Source: PFJX01 sp044227325 (GTDB lineage: Bacteria > Pseudomonadota > Gammaproteobacteria > Burkholderiales > Thiobacillaceae). Taken from it: a DNA stretch of 64,000 nt. The stretch is taken from NCBI GenBank assembly GCA_044227325.1, contig JBGAFI010000004.1, positions 248,001 to 312,000 of the forward strand. The letters run 5' to 3'. The notes under the pieces are model-generated. The model was not told the DNA's origin. It worked only from the letters and a program-made list of their open reading frames with translations, and did no database searches. A program made the translations under genes and the position numbers. This document shows positions 52,383 through 59,526 of the stretch, piece after piece (position 1 is the stretch's first letter; every line of letters starts with the position of its first letter).

Positions 52383-53354
52383 ATGCACCCCGCCATCTCC
52401 GTCGTCTTACTGACCACCCTGCTCGGCGTCGGCCAGGGCCTGTTCCTCGCCCTCTTCTCCAGCCAGGCCTACACCAGCGTCAACGTGCTGCCCACCCAGC
52501 CGGGCAACTACTACGCGTTGGGCGGACTGATCGCCGTGCTGTTTCTGGCCGGCGGCCTGATCGCCTCCTTTTTCCACCTGGGCCACCCGGAGCGGGCCTG
52601 GCGCGCGGCCACCCAGTGGCGCACCTCCTGGCTGTCGCGGGAGGTCATCGCCCTGCCGGCGGTCATGGGCCTGATCGCCCTCTATGCCCTGGTCAACTGG
52701 CTGGGCCTGGACTACGACCTCTATGACATCGGCATGCCGGACCAGGTGGCCCTGAGCGTCGGCGTGATCGCCGTGATCGCGACCCTGGCCCTGTTCGTGT
52801 GCACCGGCATGATCTACGCCGCCATCAAATTTCTGCAGGAATGGGCCAGCCCGCTCACCGTGGTGAACTACTTCCTGCTCGGCACCGCCTCCGGCTTCAC
52901 CTTCGCCAGCGCCTACGCCGCGCTGCGCGCCCCCGACCTGGCGCCGTTCTACGGCGGCTGGGCCATCGCCCTGAGCCTGGCGGCCCTGCTCACCCGCGCC
53001 GCTTCGCTGATTCGCAACGCCCGCATCAAGCGGGTCTCCACCCTGCAAACCGCCATCGGCGTGCGCCATACCCACGTGCAGCAACGCTCCATGGGCATGA
53101 TGGGCGGCGCCTACAACACCCGGGAATACTTCCACGGGCGCACCCTCGCCTTCCTGAAATCGGTGAAATGGGTCTTCCTGGTCCTGGCCTTCCCCGTGCC
53201 GGTGCTGCTGCTCTGGGCGGGGCTGGCGGGCGGTGGCGCCCAGATACTGATGCTGGCCTTCGCCATGCAATACCTGGGCCTGCTGTTCGAGCGCTGGTTC
53301 TTCTTCGCCCAGGCCAACCATCCCCAGAATCTGTACTACCAAGTGGTGGGCTGA
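52383..53354 (+). CDS. soeC: Sulfite-oxidising enzyme, membrane anchor (DmsC-like)
   Basis: The 323-aa integral membrane protein has eight or nine helices and matches the DmsC/SoeC anchor family, with FFHLGHPERAWRA, TSWLSREV and YCYQVVG-like end (YYQVVG). It would pass electrons from SoeB to the quinone pool. It lies downstream of soeAB on the same strand. Confidence 0.88.
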   Translation: MHPAISVVLLTTLLGVGQGLFLALFSSQAYTSVNVLPTQPGNYYALGGLIAVLFLAGGLIASFFHLGHPERAWRAATQWRTSWLSREVIALPAVMGLIALYALVNWLGLDYDLYDIGMPDQVALSVGVIAVIATLALFVCTGMIYAAIKFLQEWASPLTVVNYFLLGTASGFTFASAYAALRAPDLAPFYGGWAIALSLAALLTRAASLIRNARIKRVSTLQTAIGVRHTHVQQRSMGMMGGAYNTREYFHGRTLAFLKSVKWVFLVLAFPVPVLLLWAGLAGGGAQILMLAFAMQYLGLLFERWFFFAQANHPQNLYYQVVG

Positions 53355-53477
53355 GGAGGTTGCGGCTTCGCCACGCAGCAGGCCGCGGCGTCCCGCGCAA
53401 CGCGAGTAAGCTGACGGGCGAAACTTCCGGCGGGTAAAACCGTCTCTCAGGATCAAACTTCCCGCTCGAGGTCCACC

Positions 53478-54182
53478 TTGAAATCCAAATCGATACTTCT
53501 GGCCCTGGCCATCCTTCCCCTCGCGACAGCCGGCGTCCGGGCCGACAACGCCCCCGCCGCGACAGCGGAACACGCCGCCCGGCCCGCCTCCGCCGTGGTC
53601 AACATGGCCGATCGTTGCGCCAACTTCACCACCAACACCTGGGGCTTCAAGGGACCGCGCAATTTCCTGAAATGGCTGGATATCTTCAGCGACCCGGGCA
53701 TCTATCTCGAATACGCCAAGCGCGGCATGGACCCGCAATTCTGGGTCGCCGGCCTGGACAGCCTGATGGACCCGGGCACGCCCAGAAACTACCTGGAATG
53801 GACCAATCCGGAGATCTATTCGAAATGGGCGCGCGCGGCGGGCGAACCCGAGTTCTACACCGCCGTGAACAGCATCCTGTTCGACCCCGGCCGCATGATG
53901 CGCTGGGTCATGCTGCCCCTGGACGGCAAGGCCTGGGAACTGGCCGGCACCGCCATCAACCCGGCCACCTGGCTGAAATGGCTGAACGCGCCGCTCGATC
54001 CCAAGACCCAGGCCCTGATCGCCAAGGCCGCCAATCCGGAAACCGCGCAACGCTGGCTGGACGCCCTGGGCGATCCGAAAAACGCGCCGTGGCTGTATGC
54101 GCCGGCCACCGGCTACGGCGCGCAGCCCGCGTTCTGGCGCATACCGGCGTCAAATCAGGTGCAACCTGGTTCGCCGCTGTAG
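53478..54182 (+). CDS. Secreted tryptophan-rich repeat protein of unknown function
   Basis: The 234-aa protein starts at TTG 53478 after a GAGG site and has a signal peptide (SILLALAILPLATAGVRA). The mature part contains several imperfect repeats of an aromatic helix pattern (FLKWLDIFSDP, YLEWTNPEIYSKW, TWLKWLNAPLDP, RWLDALGDP). I do not recognise the family. It follows soeC by 123 bp, in which I see nothing distinctive, and is closed by a strong terminator. A periplasmic role near sulfur oxidation is only suggested by place. Confidence 0.72.
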   Translation: MKSKSILLALAILPLATAGVRADNAPAATAEHAARPASAVVNMADRCANFTTNTWGFKGPRNFLKWLDIFSDPGIYLEYAKRGMDPQFWVAGLDSLMDPGTPRNYLEWTNPEIYSKWARAAGEPEFYTAVNSILFDPGRMMRWVMLPLDGKAWELAGTAINPATWLKWLNAPLDPKTQALIAKAANPETAQRWLDALGDPKNAPWLYAPATGYGAQPAFWRIPASNQVQPGSPL

Positions 54183-54616
54183 TTCATGCAAACGTCCGGA
54201 TAGCGCCCGGGCAATTCATCCGACTCGTAACGAACAAGCCCGCCGAATGGCGGGCTTGTTCGTTGTGGGTGGAACTCGGTGCGGCGCAATTCCCGTTGCG
54301 GGATGATGTCCTCCCCGAGCGCCACCAGGCCTTGGATGTACCGGTTCTGGCGGAACGCCGTCCCGCTCCATGCGTCGATGGTGTGGTAGTACGCGGCGTA
54401 GGCCGCTTCCATGTCTTCACTGAAGTTGTGCGTGATGTACAGGGACTGCGCGGGCCGCTGCGCAATGGGGGTGTAGATGCAGGCCAGATCCGCGTCGAAG
54501 GCCCGGCTCATGCGGGCGATCAGCGTGGGCCAGCGCTCGGGCTCAAGCGCCGCCTGGTAGATGTCGCCCACCAGTTCCAGCAGATCCTTGTCCGGATCGG
54601 ATGCGCCTCGTTTCAT
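54155..54616 (-). pseudogene. LuxR-type regulator, truncated after the sensor domain
   Basis: The 153-aa frame has the N-terminal part of a large LuxR-family regulator type (ELVGDIYQAALEPERWPTLIARM, DMEAAYAAYYHTIDAW, ALGEDIIPQRELRRTEF). After RRTEF the sequence turns into residues encoded by a terminator hairpin and the 3' end of the neighbouring gene. The rest of the sensor and the helix-turn-helix are missing. It is best read as a remnant. Confidence 0.75.
54229..54264. terminator. Strong bidirectional hairpin after the tryptophan-rich gene
   Basis: A perfect 16-bp stem (AACGAACAAGCCCGCC/GGCGGGCTTGTTCGTT) with a GAAT loop, 47 bp after the plus-strand stop. It lies inside the truncated regulator frame, at the place where that frame loses homology. 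Confidence 0.75.
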
Positions 54617-54957
54617 GCCGGGCCACCTCGGTTGTTGTCGTATCCCTGATGCCGCCCGCCATGTTTTCCCACAAAATAAACTGATGGAAAACCTTATGGG
54701 CCATTACTAATAATCTAGCCAAAATCTCGCCCGGATTGTTACTGTGGGAACCGCTGTTTGTCGCCTGTGGCGAGGAGCCGTCGAATTACGCGGTTTTACC
54801 GCGCTTCCGGGGAACCGAAAGCCGCGCCCGTGCTCCTACCGCCCACGCCGGCCGATCACCGTCCGGCATCCGTGCGGATGACGCCCGGGCCATGGCTTGC
54901 GTGGCCGCGCGTCCGCCGCGAATCGGGACACCCGCCTGAAAGCCAAGGAGACTCGCC
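54617..54957. other. Intergenic region upstream of the Met-rich protein
   Basis: No gene is seen. The stretch 54670-54740 is A+T-rich and may carry the promoter. Small perfect hairpins are TCGCC-TGT-GGCGA (54761-54773) and GCGGTTTTACCGC near 54793. A GGAG lies 9 nt before the downstream ATG. Confidence 0.4.
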
Positions 54958-55554
54958 ATGCAACTTTTCAAAATCCCGTCGGGCACCGCCACGCTGCTGG
55001 CCGCGTTGGCCTTTTCCCTGCCAGCGTTCGCCGAGGATGCGCCCGCCGCGCCGGCCACCGAGGCGCCGGCCGCGATGGACCAGCTCACCCCGGTCGCCAC
55101 CCAGGCTGAACGCATGCAGTTGATGCAGACCATGCGCGCGCGCATGCAGGAAATCCTCAACACCCAGGACTCGGACAAGCGCAAGGAATTGATCGAGGCC
55201 CAGGCGAAGGACATGGACGCGATGATGAAAATGGGACCGCCCGGCCCCGGCCCCGGCATGGGAATGGGCATGATGGGCCCCGGCGGCATGTCCAGGGGAC
55301 CGGGATTGATGATGGGATCCGGCATGATGGGCCAGACCGCCAACCCCAATTGCAAGATGGGTCAAGGCCCCGGCATGGGCCCCGGCATGGGAATGGGCAT
55401 GATGATGGGCGCCGGCGGCAAGCCGAACTGCAAGACGGGCGGCCATCCCAACTGCGCCCTGCGTGCCGGCGAGGTCGATCAGCGGCTGGACGCCCTGGAA
55501 AAGCGCATGGACATGATGCAGATGATGATGAAAATGATGATGCGCGACGAGTGA
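54958..55554 (+). CDS. Secreted methionine/glycine-rich protein, possible metal binder
   Basis: The 198-aa protein has a signal peptide (LLAALAFSLPAFA), a helical segment (TQAERMQLMQTMRARMQEIL), then a low-complexity region of repeated GPGMGMGMM-type units with two NCK and one NCA cysteine sites, and a Met-rich helix at the end (MDMMQMMMKMMM). Clusters of methionine and cysteine of this type are seen in periplasmic copper-binding proteins. The function here is inferred from composition only. Confidence 0.75.
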   Translation: MQLFKIPSGTATLLAALAFSLPAFAEDAPAAPATEAPAAMDQLTPVATQAERMQLMQTMRARMQEILNTQDSDKRKELIEAQAKDMDAMMKMGPPGPGPGMGMGMMGPGGMSRGPGLMMGSGMMGQTANPNCKMGQGPGMGPGMGMGMMMGAGGKPNCKTGGHPNCALRAGEVDQRLDALEKRMDMMQMMMKMMMRDE

Positions 55555-55567
55555 ACCTGCGCGCGAC

Positions 55568-55607
55568 CCCGGCAAAAACGGCGCCCGAGGGCGCCGTTTT
55601 TGCCGGG
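55568..55607. terminator. Bidirectional terminator between the Met-rich gene and prpD
   Basis: A perfect 19-bp stem with A5 and T5 runs (CCCGGCAAAAACGGCGCCC and its complement) around a 2-nt centre. It serves both convergent genes. Confidence 0.9.
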
Positions 55608-55617
55608 CAGAACCGGA

Positions 55618-57069
55618 TCACACCGCGAACAGTTCCATGAATTCGTGCACCGGCGTCGCCTCCATGCGCGCCTGGTCGGCGCACAGGTGGTTCAGCGCGG
55701 CGCACTTCTTCGCCGACAGCTTGGCGGCGATGGCCGCCTCGAACTTCTTCACCAGCACCGGGATGCCCTCGGCGCGGCGCTGGCGGTGGCCGATGGGCGC
55801 GTCGATGCTGACCTTCTCGGTGCAGGTGCCGTCCTTGAAGAACACCTGCACGCTGTTGCCGATGTAGCGCTTGTCGGCTTCCAGGTATTCCTTCGAGAAG
55901 CGCGGGTTCTCCTTCACCGTGGTGAGGCTGCGCAGGTGGTCGATGCGCGGATCGGCGGCGCCGGCGTCGGTGTAGTCGTCGGCGGTCAGGCCGCCCTTGA
56001 TCAGGGGCACGGCCACCATGTACTGGATGCAGTGGTCCCGGTCCGCGTAGTTGTTCATGGGGCCGGTCTTGTCGATGATGCGGCATCCGGCTTCCTGGGT
56101 CTCGATCTCGATGCGCTCGATCTGGTCGAGCCGGTCCTTCACCACCGGGTGCAGCTTCATCGCGCATTCCACCGCGGTCTGGGCGTGGAACTCGGCGGGG
56201 AAGCTGATCTTGAACAGAATGTTCTCCATCACGTAGCTGCCGAAGCCCTGGCTGAATTTCAGCTCGTTGCCCCGGAACAGGCTGTCCTGGAAGCCCCAGG
56301 TCTTCGCGGTCAGCGCGGAGGGGTAACCCATCTCGCCGGTCAGGCAGATCATGGCCAGGCGCGCGCCCCGGGAGCTGGCGTCGCCGGCCGCCCAGGACTT
56401 GCGCGAGCCGGTGTTGGGCGCGTGCCGGTAGGTACGCAGGGAGCAGCCGTCGATCCAGGCGTGGGACAGGGTGTTGAGCACTTCCTCCCGGCTGCCCCCC
56501 AGCATCTTCGCGGCGACACCGGCGGAGGCGATGCGCACCAGCATGACGTGGTCCAGGCCGACCCGGTTGAAGGCGTTCTCCAGGGCGGTGACGCCCTGCA
56601 GCTCGTGGGCCTGGATCATGGCCATGAGCACGTCCTTCATGGTCAGCGGCGCCTTGCCTTCGGCCACGCGCTTGCGCGAAAGCCAGTCGGCGATGCCCAG
56701 GATCGCGCCCAGGTTGTCGGAAGGATGGCCCCACTCGGCGGCGAGCCAGGTGTCGTTGAAATCCAGGAAGCGCACCAGGCAGCCGATGTCCCAGGCCGCC
56801 TTGATGGGATCCAGCTCGTAGGACGTGCCGGGCACCCGGGTGCCGCCCGCCATGCCCGCGCCGGGCACCACGGGGCCCAGCAGCTTGCTGCATTCCGGGT
56901 AGTCCAGGGCCATGAGGGCGCAGGCCAGGGAATCGATCAGGCAATAGCGGGCGGTTTCCATGGCCAGCTTGGACTGGCCGGCGTCGTAGTCCATGACGTA
57001 GTCGGCCATGGATTGCAGGATGGTGTCGAAGGGCGGGCGCTCGGCGGAGCGGATGTCGTGGGCGGACAT
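55618..57069 (-). CDS. prpD: 2-Methylcitrate dehydratase
   Basis: The 483-aa enzyme dehydrates 2-methylcitrate to methylaconitate in propionate breakdown. It fits PrpD of the MmgE/PrpD family: DYDAGQSKLAMETARYCLID, LDFNDTWLAAEWGHPSDNLG, HAWIDGCSLRTYRHAPNTGSRKSW and the TGPMNNYADRDHCIQYM region. The ATG 57069 has GAGGA 7 nt upstream. It is last in prpE-prpB-prpC-prpD. No prpF/acnD pair is present. Confidence 0.94.
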   Translation of the reverse strand: MSAHDIRSAERPPFDTILQSMADYVMDYDAGQSKLAMETARYCLIDSLACALMALDYPECSKLLGPVVPGAGMAGGTRVPGTSYELDPIKAAWDIGCLVRFLDFNDTWLAAEWGHPSDNLGAILGIADWLSRKRVAEGKAPLTMKDVLMAMIQAHELQGVTALENAFNRVGLDHVMLVRIASAGVAAKMLGGSREEVLNTLSHAWIDGCSLRTYRHAPNTGSRKSWAAGDASSRGARLAMICLTGEMGYPSALTAKTWGFQDSLFRGNELKFSQGFGSYVMENILFKISFPAEFHAQTAVECAMKLHPVVKDRLDQIERIEIETQEAGCRIIDKTGPMNNYADRDHCIQYMVAVPLIKGGLTADDYTDAGAADPRIDHLRSLTTVKENPRFSKEYLEADKRYIGNSVQVFFKDGTCTEKVSIDAPIGHRQRRAEGIPVLVKKFEAAIAAKLSAKKCAALNHLCADQARMEATPVHEFMELFAV

Positions 57070-57102
57070 GGGAGTTCCTCAGTGGGCGGTTTCAGTTCTT
57101 CT

Positions 57103-57199
57103 TCCCCCTTTGGAAAAGGGGGATCGAGGGGGATTCAAGCGAGTGGACATGCGACAAATCTATGAATCCCCCCTAGCCCCCCTTTTTCAAAGGGGGGAA
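57103..57199. repeat. Palindromic repeat element, copy 4
   Basis: About 97 bp (CCCCCTTTGGAAAAGGGGGA ... CCCCCCTTTTTCAAAGGGGGG), filling most of the prpC-prpD gap. Confidence 0.85.
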
Positions 57200-57213
57200 T
57201 GGAGGGAATCCGG

Positions 57214-58377
57214 TCAGGGTCTTTGGTCGATGGGCACGAACTTCAGGTTTTCCGGCCCGGTGTAGTTGGCCGAAGGCCGGATGATCTTGCCGTCCTGGCG
57301 CTGCTCGATCACATGGGCGGCCCAGCCGGTGGTGCGGGAGATGATGAACAGGGGCGTGAACATGGCGGTGGGCACCCCCATCATCGCGTAGGAGACCGAG
57401 CTGAACCAATCCAGGTTGGGGAACATGTTCTTGATTTCCCGCATCACCGCTTCCAGCCGGTCGGCGACGTTGTAGAGCTTGTGGTTGAAGTTGTGGTCGG
57501 CGAGACGCTTGGCGACGGCCTTGATCACCACGTTGCGCGGATCGGAAATGGTGTAGACCGGATGGCCGAAGCCGATGATGACCTCCTTCTTCTCCAGCAC
57601 GCGCATGCGGATGTCGGCTTCCGCCTCGTCCGGCGTGTCGTAGCGGGACTGGATGCCGAACGCCGCCTCGTTGGCGCCGCCGTGCTTGGGACCGCGCAGG
57701 GCGCCGATGGCGCCGGTGATGGCGGAATACATGTCGGAACCGGTGCCGGCGATGACCCGGCCGGTGAAGGTGGAGGCGTTGAATTCGTGCTCGGCGTAGA
57801 GGATCAGCGAGGTGTGCATGGCGCGCACCCAGATGTCGTTGGGCGTCTCGCCGTGCAGCAGGTGCAGGAAGTGGCCGCCGATGGAATCGTCGTCGGTCTC
57901 GCACTCGATGCGGCGGCCGTTGTGGCTGAAGTGGTACCAGTACAGCAGCGCGGAACCCAGGCTGGCGATGAGGCGGTCGGCGATGTCGCGCGCGCCCAGC
58001 ACCGGCTGGGTTTCCGCTTCCGGCAACAGGCAGCCCAGGGTGGAGACGGCGGTGCGCATCACGTCCATGGGGTGGGAGGAGGCGGGCAGTTGTTCCAGCA
58101 CCGTCTTCAGCACCGCCGGCAGGCCGCGCAGGGCCTTCAGCTTGGCGGTATAGGCGCGCAATTCCTCGCGATTGGGGAAATGGCCGTGGATCAGCAGATA
58201 GGCGACCTCCTCGAATTCGCACACGTCGGCGATGTCCAGGATGTCGTAACCGCGATAGTGCAGGTCGTTGCCGGTGCGGCCGACGGTGCACAGGGCCGAG
58301 TTGCCGGCGACGACACCGGACAGGGCGACGGACTTCTTCGGCTTGGGGGCGGCGGGGTTTGGGGTGGTCTCGCTCAT
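57214..58377 (-). CDS. prpC: 2-Methylcitrate synthase
   Basis: The 387-aa citrate-synthase-family enzyme condenses propionyl-CoA with oxaloacetate. It has the typical PrpC start KKSVALSGVVAGNSALCTVG, RGYDI, the catalytic histidine regions GPKHGGANE and GFGHPVY, and the C-terminal RPSANYTGP. The ATG 58377 gives normal length; the frame is open upstream through a repeat element but without a good start. Confidence 0.95.
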   Translation of the reverse strand: MSETTPNPAAPKPKKSVALSGVVAGNSALCTVGRTGNDLHYRGYDILDIADVCEFEEVAYLLIHGHFPNREELRAYTAKLKALRGLPAVLKTVLEQLPASSHPMDVMRTAVSTLGCLLPEAETQPVLGARDIADRLIASLGSALLYWYHFSHNGRRIECETDDDSIGGHFLHLLHGETPNDIWVRAMHTSLILYAEHEFNASTFTGRVIAGTGSDMYSAITGAIGALRGPKHGGANEAAFGIQSRYDTPDEAEADIRMRVLEKKEVIIGFGHPVYTISDPRNVVIKAVAKRLADHNFNHKLYNVADRLEAVMREIKNMFPNLDWFSSVSYAMMGVPTAMFTPLFIISRTTGWAAHVIEQRQDGKIIRPSANYTGPENLKFVPIDQRP

Positions 58378-58395
58378 GTCGTCTCCTTGGTTGAA

Positions 58396-58492
58396 TCCCC
58401 TCGCCCGCGGACGGGAGAGGGGTCGGGGAGAAGGAAACCGAATCGGCCGGTTTTCCCCCTCCCCAGCCCTCCCCCGCTCGCGGGGGAGGGGA
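58396..58492. repeat. Second type of palindromic intergenic repeat (prpB-prpC gap)
   Basis: About 97 bp with G/C-rich inverted ends: CCCCTCGCCCGCGGACGGG then GAGGGGTCGGGG on the left, and CCTCCCCAGCCC then TCCCCCGCTCGCGGGGGAGG on the right. It differs in sequence from the other family but has the same plan, and fills the gap completely. Confidence 0.75.
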
Positions 58493-58495
58493 AAA

Positions 58496-59383
58496 TCATT
58501 CCTTGCCGCTTTCGAACAGCGCGTCCAGCTTCTGTTCGAAGGCGTGGTAGCCCAGATGCTCGTACAACTCCATGCGGGTCTGCATGGCGTCCAGCGCATT
58601 CTTCTGGTGGCCGTCCCGGCGGATGGCGCCGTAGACCCCCAGGGCCGCCTTCGCCATGGCGCGGAAGGCGGACAGGGGATACAGCACCAGGCCGACGCCC
58701 ACCTCGCGCAGCTCGTCCACGGTGAACAGGGGCGTGGCGCCGAACTCGGTGATGTTGGCCAGGATCGGCACCTTCACCGCCTTGGCGAAGGCGTCGTACT
58801 GGGCCAGTTCGGTCATGGCTTCCGGGAAGATCATGTCGGCGCCGGCCTCGACGCAGGCGCAGGCCCGGTCGATGGCGGCCTGCAAGCCTTCGGCCTGGAG
58901 CGCGTCGGTGCGGGCCATGATGACGAATTCGGGATCGATCTTCGCGTCCACCGCCGCCTTCACCCGGTCCACCATCTCCCCCTGGGAGACGATGGCCTTG
59001 CCAGGCCGATGGCCGCAGCGCTTCTGCATGACCTGGTCCTCGATGTGCACCGCGGCGACGCCGGCCCGGGTGAGGGCGCGCACGGCGCGGGCGATGTTGA
59101 AGGCGCCGCCCCAGCCGGTGTCGATGTCCACCAGTAGCGGCAGGCCGGTCACATCGGTGATGCGGCGCGCGTCCACCAGCACGTCCTCCAGGGTGGTGAT
59201 GCCCAGATCGGGAATGCCGCAGGAACTGGCCGCGACACCGCCGCCGGAAAGGTAGAGCGCCTGGAAGCCGGAATGCTCGGCCAGTAGGGCGGCATAGGCG
59301 TTGATGGCGCCGACCACCTGGAGCGGTTTCTCGGCGGCGACGGCGGCGCGGAATTTCGCGCCGGCGGAGGCGGGTGTTGTCAT
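58496..59383 (-). CDS. prpB: 2-Methylisocitrate lyase
   Basis: The 295-aa enzyme cleaves 2-methylisocitrate to pyruvate and succinate. It has the isocitrate lyase superfamily core: INAYAALLAEHSGFQALYLSG, DIDTGWGG (metal-binding aspartates), EDQVMQKRCGHRPGK with the catalytic cysteine in KRCGH, and MARTDA. It lies between repeat elements on both sides in the prp operon. Confidence 0.95.
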   Translation of the reverse strand: MTTPASAGAKFRAAVAAEKPLQVVGAINAYAALLAEHSGFQALYLSGGGVAASSCGIPDLGITTLEDVLVDARRITDVTGLPLLVDIDTGWGGAFNIARAVRALTRAGVAAVHIEDQVMQKRCGHRPGKAIVSQGEMVDRVKAAVDAKIDPEFVIMARTDALQAEGLQAAIDRACACVEAGADMIFPEAMTELAQYDAFAKAVKVPILANITEFGATPLFTVDELREVGVGLVLYPLSAFRAMAKAALGVYGAIRRDGHQKNALDAMQTRMELYEHLGYHAFEQKLDALFESGKE

Positions 59384-59416
59384 GTCATGTCCTCAAAGGT
59401 CTTGCTACCACTTAAT

Positions 59417-59518
59417 TCCCCCCTTTTACAAAGGGGGCTAGGGGGGATTTCGCCGCGGTTCGCGGATCAACGACCGTTGTTAAATCCCCCTCGATCCCCC
59501 TTTACAAAAGGGGGAGGA
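59417..59518. repeat. Palindromic repeat element, copy 5
   Basis: About 102 bp, in the prpE-prpB gap. This copy has TTTTACAAA in place of TTTTCCAAA in both arms, a paired change that keeps the palindrome. Confidence 0.82.
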
Positions 59519-59526
59519 AAAACCAC

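Noticed and set aside
59378..59387. TGTCATGTCA overlapping the prpB start as a copy of the sqr activator palindrome
   Set aside because: Not a true palindrome, overlaps the start codon, and there is no sigma-54 element nearby.
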